From the NCBI GenBank assembly GCA_937875395.1, contig CALNCU010000332.1:1-38343 (forward strand): 38,343 nt of DNA. Direction: 5' to 3'. Position numbers and translations under genes: made by a program. The notes under the pieces were generated by a model that was given only the letters and a program-made list of their open reading frames with translations, was not told the DNA's origin and did no database searches. This DNA is from an uncultured Armatimonadota bacterium (GTDB lineage Bacteria > Armatimonadota > UBA5829 > DTJY01). Of the stretch, positions 16,957 to 25,377 are shown in pieces (the stretch's first letter is position 1; every line of letters begins with the position of its first letter).

Positions 16957-17805
16957 ATGAAAAAAGGTATCAGCTACTGGTCTTTCCCCGGCGGGCTTGA
17001 AGGCACGGCCCCCCTGGCGGAAGTATTTAAAAAAGCAAAGGCGCTGGGTTACGATTCCGTTGAACCCTGCCTCTCCGCAGAGGGCGATGTAAGCCTGTCC
17101 ACCACAGAAGCATCCGCAAAGGAGCTTGTAAAAATAGCAAAGGATACAGGAATAGAGATCTCATCCATTGCAACCGGCATGTTCTGGGATAAATCCCTGA
17201 CCGCAAACGATCCCAAGGTGCGGGCAGAGGCCATGGAGATAGCCAAGAAGCTGATAGACGTGGCCGCATGGATGGATGCCGGCGCAGTACTGCTTGTTCC
17301 CGGCGCGGTAGACGTATTCTTCAACCCGGCAGCAGAAGTAGTAGATTACAGCGATGTCTGGCAGAGAGCTACCAATGCCGTGGCAGAGCTGCTTCCGCGA
17401 GCAGAGGCCGCAGGGATAGAGATAGGCATAGAGAACGTATGGAACAAGTTCCTTGTAGGCCCGGTTGAGATGAGGGAATTTGTAGACCAGTTCAATTCCC
17501 CGTATGTGGGCACCTACTTTGACGTAGGGAACGCCATGCTTGTGGGCTACCCGGAACAGTGGATAAAGCTGCTTGGCAAACGCATAAAACGCGTCCACCT
17601 GAAGGATTTCCGCCGGGCTGCAGGCGCCGCCGGATTTGTAGACCTGCTTGAAGGCGATGTAAACTGGCCGGCGGTAATGTCCGCCCTGAAGAACATAGGC
17701 TACAATGGCTACCTTACGGCAGAGATGCTTCCTACCTATCCGCATGCACCAGAGCTGCTTGCAAAGAATACATCCAACGCACTGGATGTAATTCTGGGAA
17801 TATAA
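16957..17805 (+). CDS. Sugar phosphate isomerase/epimerase (xylose-isomerase-like TIM barrel)
   Basis: A 282-residue protein with ribosome site GGAGG. KALGYDSVEPCLS is the typical first strand of this fold. The likely metal set is Glu in IGIENVWNKF, Asp in GTYFDVGNAM, His in RVHLKDFRR and Glu in LTAEMLP, the Glu-Asp-His-Glu arrangement of tagatose/psicose epimerases and inosose dehydratase relatives. It follows the Gfo/Idh oxidoreductase by 21 bases and ends at a strong hairpin. Together they probably oxidise and isomerise a sugar or cyclitol under the LacI regulator; the substrate is not visible. Confidence 0.88.
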   Translation: MKKGISYWSFPGGLEGTAPLAEVFKKAKALGYDSVEPCLSAEGDVSLSTTEASAKELVKIAKDTGIEISSIATGMFWDKSLTANDPKVRAEAMEIAKKLIDVAAWMDAGAVLLVPGAVDVFFNPAAEVVDYSDVWQRATNAVAELLPRAEAAGIEIGIENVWNKFLVGPVEMREFVDQFNSPYVGTYFDVGNAMLVGYPEQWIKLLGKRIKRVHLKDFRRAAGAAGFVDLLEGDVNWPAVMSALKNIGYNGYLTAEMLPTYPHAPELLAKNTSNALDVILGI

Positions 17806-17830
17806 GGCCCATCATTTCCGCAAACTAAAG

Positions 17831-17871
17831 ACATGCCCGCCCGCAAAGCATACAACTGCGGGCGGGCATGT
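17831..17871 (+). terminator. Hairpin terminator of the LacI operon
   Basis: A 15-base perfect stem: ACATGCCCGCCCGCA (17831-17845) with TGCGGGCGGGCATGT (17857-17871), loop of 11. Only a short T-run follows, but the stem is very stable. Confidence 0.75.
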
Positions 17872-18049
17872 TTGATAAAGGAATATATTCCAGGAGGTAA
17901 GATACCCCCGCAGGTAGAACCTAATATAAAGACCTGCGAAATTGAAGGGCAATAAAAGGCTGCCGGCCATGCGCCCTTTCAATTCTGCTTTCTATGCAGT
18001 TTGCCCGTTATGCAAATTTGGGCGACCTGGAGAAAAGGTACTACTTACA

Positions 18050-18958
18050 ATGCAGGAAGAGATAGACAGGTTTCTCTCATACATTCAGGCCGTGCGCAAC
18101 GCCTCCCTTCACACAGTGCGCGCATATGCCTCTGATTTAGAACAGTTTGCCGCATTCGTAAAACTGGAAGAGCCGGATATTAATCTTGCGCAGATAGATT
18201 CCCGCATACTAAGAAGATACCTGGCAAGGCTCCAAAAGCAGGGTGCCCAAAAGTCATCTATAGCAAGGAAGATGGCATCGCTCAGGGCATTCTTCAAATA
18301 CCTTGTAAAAAAAGGCCTGCTGAATTTAGACCCCATGCTTGGCATCACCAGTCCCAGGCAGGACAAAAAACTCCCCAAATTCCTCAGGGGAGAACAGATA
18401 GATGCGCTTTTAACCGCCCCGGATGCAGCAGACCCGCTGGGGCTTAGAGACGCGGCAATCCTGGAAGTACTCTACGCAACCGGCACCCGTGTAAGCGAAC
18501 TTGCAGGCATGAACTTAAACCATATAGATATGCTATCTGCAGAAATAAAGGTGCTGGGCAAAGGTTCCAAGGAACGGATTGTGCTTCTGGGGCGGGCGGC
18601 AAAAGAGGCGCTTGCCATATACCTTTCCAATGGGCGGGCAAAACTGATCTCACAAAAAAAACCGCAGGAAGATGCAGTCTTTCTTAATAAAAACGGCGGC
18701 AGGCTAACAGACAGGAGCATACGGCGTCTTTTAAACAAGTATTTTGCAACCGTAAGCGAAGAGATAAATATCAGCCCGCACGTGCTCCGGCACTCCTTTG
18801 CAACACACATGCTGGAACGCGGCGCAGACCTAAGATCCATCCAGGAACTTCTTGGGCATTCCAGCATATCTACAACGCAAATATACACTCACGTAAGCCG
18901 GGAACGTTTAAAAGAGGTCTACGAGAACGCCCACCCAAGAGCGCTCAGAGAAGAATAG
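18050..18958 (+). CDS. xerC: Tyrosine recombinase XerC/XerD type
   Basis: A 302-residue recombinase. The start is set at ATG 18050 (GGAGAAAAGG upstream) since the protein then opens with MQEEIDRFLSYIQAVRNASL, as XerC/XerD do; the frame is open for 36 codons further upstream without homology. With this start the catalytic set falls at Arg147, Lys171, His244, Arg247, His270 and nucleophile Tyr279, the same numbers as in E. coli XerD. The enzyme resolves chromosome dimers at dif. Linkage to hslV and hslU is the classic codV-clpQ-clpY order known from Firmicutes, which favours the XerC name. Confidence 0.93.
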   Translation: MQEEIDRFLSYIQAVRNASLHTVRAYASDLEQFAAFVKLEEPDINLAQIDSRILRRYLARLQKQGAQKSSIARKMASLRAFFKYLVKKGLLNLDPMLGITSPRQDKKLPKFLRGEQIDALLTAPDAADPLGLRDAAILEVLYATGTRVSELAGMNLNHIDMLSAEIKVLGKGSKERIVLLGRAAKEALAIYLSNGRAKLISQKKPQEDAVFLNKNGGRLTDRSIRRLLNKYFATVSEEINISPHVLRHSFATHMLERGADLRSIQELLGHSSISTTQIYTHVSRERLKEVYENAHPRALREE

Positions 18959-19006
18959 TGCCTTAAATGCCGGAGCATTTGTTAGCTATAAAACAGGAGA
19001 TATATT

Positions 19007-19537
19007 ATGAAAACGCAGGCAACCACAATAGTGGCGGTAAAAAAGAATGACCAGGTGGCAATGGCCGGCGACGGCCAGGTAACCATAGAGAACCAGATAA
19101 TGAAACACGGCGCCAAAAAAATTCGGCGGATGCACGGGGGCAAGGTGCTTGCAGGGATAGCAGGCTCGGTTGCAGATGCCTACGCCCTTTCAGATAAGTT
19201 TGAAGCCAAGCTGGAGGAAAGCCACGGAAACATCATCCGGGCGGTAAGGGAATTTGCAAAGGAATGGCGCACAGACCGGGTGCTGCGCCGCCTTGAAGCC
19301 CTTATGATAGTGGCAGACAGGGATCACCTGCTCCTCCTCTCCGGGAACGGCGAGGTAATAGAGCCGGACGACAACGTTCTTGCCATAGGTTCCGGCGGAG
19401 GATTCGCCCTTGCAGCTGCCCGCGCCCTTTTAAAACACACAGACCTTGCAGCGGAGCAGATAGCAAAAGAATCGCTCAAAGTGGCGTCTACCATCTGCGT
19501 CTTTACTAACGATCATATAACAGTTGAGGCATTGTAG
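19007..19537 (+). CDS. hslV: ATP-dependent protease subunit HslV
   Basis: A 176-residue N-terminal-nucleophile threonine protease. The N-terminus MKTQATTIVAVKKNDQ resembles the Bacillus ClpQ type, where several residues precede the first Thr. AMAGDGQVTI, KVLAGIAGSVADA, LEALMIVADRDHLLLLSGNGEV and AIGSGGGFALAAARALL are family signatures. It forms the dodecameric core that HslU caps. The gene is preceded by a small hairpin (18965-18980, six-base stem) and the site AGGAGATATATT. Whether the extra residues are removed, or Ser/Thr further in is used, cannot be read from sequence. Confidence 0.95.
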   Translation: MKTQATTIVAVKKNDQVAMAGDGQVTIENQIMKHGAKKIRRMHGGKVLAGIAGSVADAYALSDKFEAKLEESHGNIIRAVREFAKEWRTDRVLRRLEALMIVADRDHLLLLSGNGEVIEPDDNVLAIGSGGGFALAAARALLKHTDLAAEQIAKESLKVASTICVFTNDHITVEAL

Positions 19538-19540
19538 AAG

Positions 19541-20083
19541 ATGTTTACCTGCCCTTTAAACGCAGATGCCTGCCTTAAACCGCTTGAGATACGGCACGCA
19601 ACAGATATCTACAACCTTATAGACAGCAACCGCCAGCATCTTAGGCGCTGGCTGCCGTTTATAGATAAAACCCGGCATGTAATAGATTCGGAAGTCTTTG
19701 TAAGGGCCGTGCAAAACCAGTTTATCCTGGATGGAAGCATAACCGCCGGAATATGGTATAAAAAAGAGATGGCGGGAATAATAGGTATGCATAGCATAAA
19801 CTGGCAAAACAGAGCCACAACCATAGGCTACTGGCTGGGCGAAAAGTTTCAGGGGAAGGGCCTTGTCACCCTCTCCGTCCGGAAATTTTTGGATTATTCG
19901 TTCCGGGATCTTAACCTGTGCAGAGTAGAGATTAAGGCAGGCACCAAAAACAGCAGAAGCCGGGCCGTGGCAGAACGCCTAAGCTTCCGCCATGAGGGCA
20001 CATTAAGGGATGCAGAATGGCTCTACGATCGCTTTACAGACCTGGAAGTCTACGCAATACTTAAAAATGATTGGATAGGTTAA
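19541..20083 (+). CDS. GNAT acetyltransferase (RimJ/RimL-like) between hslV and hslU
   Basis: A 180-residue N-acetyltransferase of the RimJ/RimL/YdaF branch. LKPLEIRHATDIYNLIDSNR opens the domain; GIIGMHSINWQNRATTIGYW is the central beta hairpin; GEKFQGKGLVTLSVRKFLDY holds the acetyl-CoA loop (QGKGLV for the usual Q/RxxGxG/A); RVEIKAGTKNSRSRAVAERL is the final strand and helix. Substrates are usually protein N-termini, polyamines or antibiotics. It begins three bases after the hslV stop and ends 42 bases before hslU, so it is co-transcribed with the protease genes, an unusual position. Confidence 0.88.
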   Translation: MFTCPLNADACLKPLEIRHATDIYNLIDSNRQHLRRWLPFIDKTRHVIDSEVFVRAVQNQFILDGSITAGIWYKKEMAGIIGMHSINWQNRATTIGYWLGEKFQGKGLVTLSVRKFLDYSFRDLNLCRVEIKAGTKNSRSRAVAERLSFRHEGTLRDAEWLYDRFTDLEVYAILKNDWIG

Positions 20084-20125
20084 CTTTTTGGGCGTATGAG
20101 CCCATTTTTATGTAGAGGTGGAATA

Positions 20126-21583
20126 ATGCAAGACCTTACTCCTAAAGAGATAGTAGCAGAACTGGATAAATACATAATAGGACAGGATGGAGCAAAACGC
20201 GCCGTGGCAGTGGCGCTTAGAAACCGCTACCGCCGCCGCCTGCTTGGCGAAGACATCCGGGAAGAAGTCATCCCCAAAAACATCCTTATGATAGGCGCCA
20301 CGGGAATAGGAAAGACAGAGATAGCCCGCCGTCTGGCCCAAATAGCAAACGCCCCGTTTATTAAGGTAGAAGCAACCAAGTTTACGGAAGTCGGCTATGT
20401 GGGGCGTGATGTAGATTCCATGGTCAGGGATCTTGTGCAGCTTGCAGTCCGCATGGTAGAAAACGAGAAGATAGAAGATGTTCAGGAAAGAGCAAAAGAC
20501 CTGGCGGCAGAGCGCATACTAAACATTATGCAGCCCCTCTCAGAAGAGGAAGAGGCGCCCGCAGCGCCAAAAGACCTGGAATCTGCATTCCAGATGGTAA
20601 GCCAAATTCTAGGCGGGCAGCAGACGGCACAATCCCCGGAGCCGCCGCCGGAGCCGCCAAAAGAAGCAGACCTCGAAGCAGATATAAAAAGAAGAGAACG
20701 CATCCGGGAGAAGCTTAGAAAGCAGCTGATGAACGGTGCGCTTGATGATAAAAACATCAACATAGAAGTAGAAGAGAGCAGCGCGCCGTTTATGCAGGTA
20801 TTCACTCCCCAGGGCATGGAAGAGATGGGAATGGATATGCAGGGGATGCTGGGCAGCATGATGCCCCGCCGCAAAAGAAACAAATCCGTCACTGTAAAAG
20901 AGGCAAAGGAGATACTTGCGCATGAGGCGGCCGGAGAGCTTGTAGACCAGGATGCCATAGTTAAAGAAGCCATAGAACGCACAGAACAATCCGGCATAAT
21001 CTTTATAGATGAGCTGGATAAAATTGCAGGCCGGGAGCACGGCGGCGAGGGGGGCGGCCCTCAAGTCTCAAGAGAGGGCGTGCAGAGAGACATTCTGCCC
21101 ATAATAGAAGGCAGCACAGTTGTAACAAAATACGGGCCGGTGAGCACAAACCACATACTCTTCATTGCCGCCGGGGCCTTTCACGTAAGCAAACCCTCAG
21201 ACCTTATACCAGAGCTCCAGGGGCGGCTTCCAATAAGAGTAGAGCTGGATAATCTATATGAATCAGACTTAAAACGCATACTCACAGACCCCAAAAACGC
21301 ACTTATAAAACAGTACACGGCGCTTCTTTCTACAGAAGGCGTAAGCATATCATTCACGGAAGACGCCGTCTCCCAAATTGCATCCATTGCCGCAGAGGTA
21401 AACTCCCGGGCGGAAAACATTGGGGCAAGACGCCTGCACACAGTAATGGAACGCCTCCTTGAAGACCTGTCATTCAATGCTCCGGAACTTGCCGGAAGTA
21501 CCGTAACCATAGACGCCGGCTATGTGCACGATAAGCTGGAAGGCATAGTAAAAGACGAAGACATAAGCAAGTACATCCTCTAA
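20126..21583 (+). CDS. hslU: ATP-dependent protease ATPase subunit HslU
   Basis: A 485-residue AAA+ unfoldase. The start is ATG 20126, behind AGAGGTGG; the ten residues readable upstream are not conserved. It begins MQDLTPKEIVAELDKYIIGQ. Walker A is GATGIGKT (residues 57-64) with Ala where most HslU have Pro; KFTEVGYVGRDVDSMVRDL is the pore GYVG loop. The middle I-domain is rich in Pro, Glu and Met (about 135-260). Walker B is IIFIDELDKI, and the C-terminus EDISKYIL is the tail that docks into HslV. It unfolds proteins and feeds them to HslV. Confidence 0.95.
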   Translation: MQDLTPKEIVAELDKYIIGQDGAKRAVAVALRNRYRRRLLGEDIREEVIPKNILMIGATGIGKTEIARRLAQIANAPFIKVEATKFTEVGYVGRDVDSMVRDLVQLAVRMVENEKIEDVQERAKDLAAERILNIMQPLSEEEEAPAAPKDLESAFQMVSQILGGQQTAQSPEPPPEPPKEADLEADIKRRERIREKLRKQLMNGALDDKNINIEVEESSAPFMQVFTPQGMEEMGMDMQGMLGSMMPRRKRNKSVTVKEAKEILAHEAAGELVDQDAIVKEAIERTEQSGIIFIDELDKIAGREHGGEGGGPQVSREGVQRDILPIIEGSTVVTKYGPVSTNHILFIAAGAFHVSKPSDLIPELQGRLPIRVELDNLYESDLKRILTDPKNALIKQYTALLSTEGVSISFTEDAVSQIASIAAEVNSRAENIGARRLHTVMERLLEDLSFNAPELAGSTVTIDAGYVHDKLEGIVKDEDISKYIL

Positions 21584-21597
21584 CACACAGAATAAAT

Positions 21598-21629
21598 GCT
21601 TCGGCGGCAGAGCACTCCGCCGCCGAAGC
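21598..21629. repeat. REP-like palindrome, copy 3 (downstream of hslU)
   Basis: GCTTCGGCGGC (21598-21608) pairs perfectly with GCCGCCGAAGC (21619-21629). The loop word AGAGC and the arms match the copies at 3243-3328. It may also end hslU transcription, though no T-run follows. Confidence 0.6.
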
Positions 21630-21802
21630 ACCCCGGAAGCAACACCCAGACACAAAACCCACCCATCATCCATCCGGGCCACCCTGCGGTACGTTTCGTA
21701 AAAGAGCCTTACAGGGTATCACGTTCTCAGTTCCAAGTGCAATTGAAATCACCGCAAATTTCTTGCACCCGGGCCACTCAAGTACATAGGGAGGAAAAAA
21801 TT

Positions 21803-22147
21803 ATGCCTACTCAGCAGATACCCCAGGATCAGTGGGAACCATTTCTTGCCGATTTCAGCGCGTTCAACCAGACAAGGGCCGTAAACGTAGAAGTTGAAAG
21901 CCCCGAAGTGGGAGCGCAGACAATGGTAGACAACCGCCCGCTCCTGGCCATTGAGCCGGACCTTGAAAACGGGGAACAGCAAAGCATAATTGTAATTGCC
22001 GGAGACACCGCGGGAGATACTCCTTCGTCAATAACCCATTTAGCCTTAAATCCAAGGACTATATGGCTAAAAGAAGATAATAACGGGCGGGCCGAAGCAT
22101 TGAATATAGAAACATCGGACGGCCGTACAATCATCCAATTTGTTTAA
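21803..22147 (+). CDS. DUF5335-family protein
   Basis: A 114-residue soluble protein beginning at ATG 21803 behind GGGAGG; the frame is open further upstream but only through the palindromic repeat, so that part is not coding. QQIPQDQWEPFLADFSAFNQ at the start, IEPDLENGEQQSIIVIAGD in the middle, and SITHLALNPRTIWLKEDNNG and ALNIETSDGRTIIQFV at the end match the layout I know for DUF5335. Its function is unknown. It appears to be co-transcribed with the acidic protein 18 bases downstream. Confidence 0.65.
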   Translation: MPTQQIPQDQWEPFLADFSAFNQTRAVNVEVESPEVGAQTMVDNRPLLAIEPDLENGEQQSIIVIAGDTAGDTPSSITHLALNPRTIWLKEDNNGRAEALNIETSDGRTIIQFV

Positions 22148-22165
22148 CAAAGAGAGGATAAAACT

Positions 22166-22789
22166 ATGTCGGAAGATCGTCTCCGGCGGGACTATAACAC
22201 TGTGGAGAATCTTAAAGACATAATACCAGCAAGGGAAGAGCGCGAATCCGCATTCTCTGACGACGTTGATGCCATGGAAGACATAGATTATAATGGCATT
22301 CCAAGAGACCCTTCCGTACAGTTAACCTATCCTCACCCAAGGACACAGGGAGATGAGGACGGCGCGCTTGGGATTAACGTAGACCTTCTGGGCACGCCGG
22401 ATGATAACACTATAGAGTTTGACTGGCAGGACAGTGCGGAAGAGATGCTTCCAACAGACCCAGACCCAAGCGAGGGCATGGGCGAAGATACAGCCATAGA
22501 CGCCGTCTCATACGTCTCCGCAGAGGATATTGCCGGGCCTGTTCCTTCCATTGAAGAGGGCAAGGAAACGGGAACCGCCGCCACAAGGGAAGAAATGGAA
22601 GAATATGGCATAGAAGGCGGGCGTCCGCCCGCGGCACCGGTGCCGCTTGAAAGCGCAATGGATTCTGAATCAGATGAAGACGACTACTCCATTGAAGATA
22701 GATTTGCAGGAGAGGTAGAGAAGGAAGAGGCCGAACTGGATTTTGAAGAGATGGACCGCATACGAAAGCAGAGTAAAGAGCAGTCCTGA
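22166..22789 (+). CDS. Acidic, probably disordered hypothetical protein
   Basis: A 207-residue protein with site AGAGAGGATAA before its ATG. It is very rich in Asp and Glu and poor in hydrophobic residues, with no membrane segment and no signal peptide, so it is likely largely disordered. Segments such as NTVENLKDIIPAREERESAF, DIDYNGIPRDPSVQLTYPHP and NTIEFDWQDSAEEMLPTDPD show no known motif. I do not recognise a family. It follows the DUF5335 gene closely and precedes marC by 51 bases. Such hydrophilic proteins can act in stress protection, which would fit the KGG array nearby, but this is speculation. Confidence 0.65.
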   Translation: MSEDRLRRDYNTVENLKDIIPAREERESAFSDDVDAMEDIDYNGIPRDPSVQLTYPHPRTQGDEDGALGINVDLLGTPDDNTIEFDWQDSAEEMLPTDPDPSEGMGEDTAIDAVSYVSAEDIAGPVPSIEEGKETGTAATREEMEEYGIEGGRPPAAPVPLESAMDSESDEDDYSIEDRFAGEVEKEEAELDFEEMDRIRKQSKEQS

Positions 22790-22840
22790 TTACCTGGCAG
22801 CGCTCTCTTATCTGGGCTGCGAGGACACAAGAGGTTTATA

Positions 22841-23425
22841 ATGCCGTTCCTTACAGCCCTGCTCAAAGCTTCCGTAACGCTCTTCATAATTATAGACCCT
22901 TTAGGCCTTATCCCCATATTCATGGCGCTCACCCATGACCGCACGCAAGAAGAAAGAAACGCAATCCTTAGAAGAGCTACCCTTGTGGCCCTTATACTGC
23001 TTCTTATCTTCACATTTACCGGAAAAGGAATCCTTGATCTCTTTAATATCAGCATAAATGATTTCAAAATTGCAGGTGGAATACTTCTGCTTGTAATAGC
23101 CCTCAACATCACCCTTCAGGCGCACTACGGAGAATCGACAGGGGACCAGGCAGGAGTAATACCGTTCGCCGTGCCGCTCCTTGTGGGCCCCGGCGCCATA
23201 ACCACAACCATAGTCCTTATAGGCACCACCGGCATCTGGATAACCTTTACAGCCATAATTATAAACTTTCTTGTGGTATTTGTTATCTTCAAATATGTAG
23301 GCATCTTCTACCGCTATCTTGGCAAAACAGGTTCAGATGTAATAGCCAAAATTATGGGAATGCTGCTTGCCGCCATAGCCATACAATTCATCCGCCAGGG
23401 CATTCAGGAAGTCTTCCATATTTAA
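22841..23425 (+). CDS. MarC-family integral membrane protein
   Basis: A 194-residue protein with six predicted membrane segments, the normal number and length for MarC/YhgN (UPF0056). TLFIIIDPLGLIPIFMALTH is the conserved first helix with its DP motif; ILDLFNISINDFKIAGGILL and IPFAVPLLVGPGAITTTIVL are the other signature stretches, and IQFIRQGIQEVF is the C-terminal end. The family is annotated as NAAT transporters, and its true substrate is unsettled. The ribosome site is AAGAGG. It follows the acidic protein gene on the same strand. Confidence 0.92.
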   Translation: MPFLTALLKASVTLFIIIDPLGLIPIFMALTHDRTQEERNAILRRATLVALILLLIFTFTGKGILDLFNISINDFKIAGGILLLVIALNITLQAHYGESTGDQAGVIPFAVPLLVGPGAITTTIVLIGTTGIWITFTAIIINFLVVFVIFKYVGIFYRYLGKTGSDVIAKIMGMLLAAIAIQFIRQGIQEVFHI

Positions 23426-23669
23426 ATCCCTCGCTTTTTAATACCTTTCTGCGCCAAAAATTCTGCATAAATTTAAGCGTTGCCCCTTATGTCAGGCACC
23501 CCCATGTATCTCTACGCCTCCCGTAATTCTGCTACCCGATGGTTTACCGGCCCAGGTCATGGGGTAAAGGTCTAGCGGTCGGACAGGGAAGGACGGCGAG
23601 ATATCCGGGGCGGGTCTACCATGCCGCAGGGATTCGCGGTCTGAAGACGTAAAGGGGCATAAGTTCCAA

Positions 23670-24599
23670 ATGTATAGAATTGCAATTGTTACTACGGACA
23701 TAAAACGTGACTGGGCCAGCCAACGACTCCTGGCCGCCATACGCACCCGCGCATCTGGCGATACAGTAGATCCTATCTCCTTTGGGATGAAGATACAAGG
23801 CAAGCTTGACATCCGCTCCAAAGGTATCTCAGCCGGCACTTATGATGCCTTCATTGTCAGGGCCTTCAACAGGCAAGGCGAGATAGACTATCAGTATGAA
23901 ATCTTTCAAATAATGGAGCAGCAGGGAAAACTTGTAATAAACTCCATGGCCGGGCTTTCAATGGCAGAGAGCAAGGCCCAGACATCTTACTGCCTGGGGT
24001 TGGCCGGACTGCCCGTACCAAGAACAATTGTAACGCAAGACATTAAAGAGGCCCTGGACGCCCTCAAGAGGTTTGGGCAGGCCGTTACAAAACCGCTCTA
24101 CGGGTCCTTTGGCGTAGGGATAGAAAAAGTTGACCATAAAAACGGCGAAGAGCTTCTTAGAAACTCCCTGAATAAAGACGGCTTAATCTACCTCCAGGAA
24201 TACATACCAAACCAGGGCAGGGATATACGTGCTTTTGTTGTTGGAGATAAAATACCGGCGGCAATGTACAGAATAGCTCACAAAGGGCAGTGGAAAACCA
24301 ACGTCTTTCAGGGAAGCAGCTGCCAGCCGTGCCGGCTCTCCCCCGCCCTTAAAGAACTGTGCATGGAAGCCGTACGCGTAGTAGGGTTGGAATACACCGG
24401 CATAGACATAATAGAAGGACCAAACGGGCCGGTAATACTGGAACTAAACGGCGCCCCGGCCTGGCACGGGCTGGAATCCACCATCAACCGGGATATATCG
24501 GAAGATATTATTGAACACGTAATACATATGCTTAAGACAGGCAGGCCGGCCCGCCAACCTGCAAAGCTCCCGTTAAAAGAGCCTGCCAGGGATAGATAA
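23670..24599 (+). CDS. RimK-like ATP-grasp ligase
   Basis: A 309-residue ATP-grasp enzyme. The N-terminal domain opens with MYRIAIVTTDIKRDWASQRL. SMAESKAQTSYCLGLAGLPV is the start of the ATP-grasp core as in RimK. AVTKPLYGSFGVGIEKVD is the ATP-binding Lys and glycine loop; LIYLQEYIPNQGRDIRAFVV and VVGLEYTGIDIIEGPNGPVILELNGAPAW carry the magnesium ligands. Family members add glutamate to ribosomal protein S6, coenzyme F420, tetrahydromethanopterin or lysine-carrier proteins. The substrate here is unknown. It lies upstream of and co-directional with the KGG array, 115 bases away. The 240 bases before it show no gene I can recognise. Confidence 0.88.
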   Translation: MYRIAIVTTDIKRDWASQRLLAAIRTRASGDTVDPISFGMKIQGKLDIRSKGISAGTYDAFIVRAFNRQGEIDYQYEIFQIMEQQGKLVINSMAGLSMAESKAQTSYCLGLAGLPVPRTIVTQDIKEALDALKRFGQAVTKPLYGSFGVGIEKVDHKNGEELLRNSLNKDGLIYLQEYIPNQGRDIRAFVVGDKIPAAMYRIAHKGQWKTNVFQGSSCQPCRLSPALKELCMEAVRVVGLEYTGIDIIEGPNGPVILELNGAPAWHGLESTINRDISEDIIEHVIHMLKTGRPARQPAKLPLKEPARDR

Positions 24600-24714
24600 T
24601 AAGAATCATATTTAACATAGGCTGAGACGTATATATAAGATGCCGATTTTAAGGTTATGAAATGTTTGGCACAATAACCAAATGGTTATAACCCGAGTGA
24701 GGAGGTGATGTTAG

Positions 24715-24966
24715 GTGGCAGAAGAAAATAAAGGCGATATGACGGTAAGCGAGGCCGGGAAGCGCGGCGGAGAACGCACCGCAGAGACTCACGGCCATGA
24801 GTTCTACGAAGAGATAGGGCACAAAGGCGGAGAGATAGGTGGGCCCAAGGGCGGAGAAGCCACAGCCAAGACCCACGGACATGAGTTCTATGAAGAGATA
24901 GGGCATAAAGGTGGACAGAAGGTAAAGGAACTCATAGAAGAGGGCAAAAAAGCCGAAGAAGAATAG
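24715..24966 (+). CDS. KGG stress protein 1 (two repeat units)
   Basis: An 83-residue hydrophilic protein starting at GTG 24715, with GGAGGTGAT about seven bases upstream. It has the KGG motif layout: MTVSEAGKRGGERTAETHGH, then EFYEEIGHKGG twice (about residues 29-39 and 61-71), joined by EIGGPKGGEATAKTHGH. The unit is the one in B. subtilis GsiB and resembles the plant group 1 LEA 20-residue motif. Such hydrophilins protect cell components in desiccation or osmotic stress. Before the start lies an inverted repeat ATAACC-AAAT-GGTTAT (24674-24689) that could be an operator. Confidence 0.9.
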   Translation: MAEENKGDMTVSEAGKRGGERTAETHGHEFYEEIGHKGGEIGGPKGGEATAKTHGHEFYEEIGHKGGQKVKELIEEGKKAEEE

Positions 24967-25109
24967 GATAAATTTACGTCCGTAAATCGGCGTAAAGCGC
25001 CCGTCTTGTCGGGCATATAGCAGATAAAATTCATGCTGCACTCAGACCGAAAGGTCAACTTATGCAGCCCGGCAAACTCCGGGTTGCCAACACTGGGAGG
25101 TGATACAAA

Positions 25110-25277
25110 ATGGCAAAAGAGAAAAAAGGAGCAATGACCGTTAGCGATGCCGGACGCAAGGGTGGCGAGACCACAAGCGAAAGGTACGGCCATGAATTCT
25201 ACGAAGAGATAGGACACAAAGGCGGTCAGAAGGTAAAGCAGCTTATAGAAGAAGGCAAAAAGGCTGCCGGCAAGTAA
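25110..25277 (+). CDS. KGG stress protein 2 (single repeat unit, 55 residues)
   Basis: The shortest member, easily missed. ATG 25110 follows GGGAGGTGAT. The protein opens MAKEKKGAMTVSDAGRKGGE, then TTSERYGHEFYEEIGHKGGQ and ends KVKQLIEEGKKAAGK. It has exactly one EFYEEIGHKGG unit and the same C-terminal helix as its four neighbours. It is as close to a minimal KGG domain as the array holds and differs from copies 1, 3 and 4 by TTSERYGH in place of RTAETHGH. Its leader has a pairable CCCGG/CCGGG hairpin overlapping GGCAA/TTGCC (25066-25089). Confidence 0.92.
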   Translation: MAKEKKGAMTVSDAGRKGGETTSERYGHEFYEEIGHKGGQKVKQLIEEGKKAAGK

Positions 25278-25303
25278 ATACGCTTATTTGCGGCTGTTAT
25301 AAA

Positions 25304-25340
25304 CCGCCAGCAATGCTGGCGGGATCACTTCCCGCCAGCA
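25304..25340 (+). promoter_or_regulatory. Mutually exclusive hairpins between KGG genes 2 and 3
   Basis: CCGCCAGCA (25304-25312) can pair with TGCTGGCGG (25314-25322); the same TGCTGGCGGG (25314-25323) can instead pair with CCCGCCAGCA (25331-25340), a 10-base perfect stem. This is an attenuator-like layout or a small repeat element. Confidence 0.5.
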
Positions 25341-25377
25341 GGACAGCAAGATTTTTAATAATGGGGAGGTGACATTA

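Noticed and set aside
21596..21802. N-terminal extension of the DUF5335 protein
   Set aside because: The in-frame stretch runs through the palindromic repeat; a good ribosome site precedes ATG 21803.
23492..23839. 115-residue minus-strand ORF overlapping the RimK-like gene start
   Set aside because: Opposite to a well-supported gene, without a domain or good ribosome site.
25060..25110. Leader of KGG gene 2 as a riboswitch
   Set aside because: It has a GAAA-capped short stem and GGCAA/TTGCC pairing, but does not match the c-di-GMP, c-di-AMP or cobalamin consensus I know.
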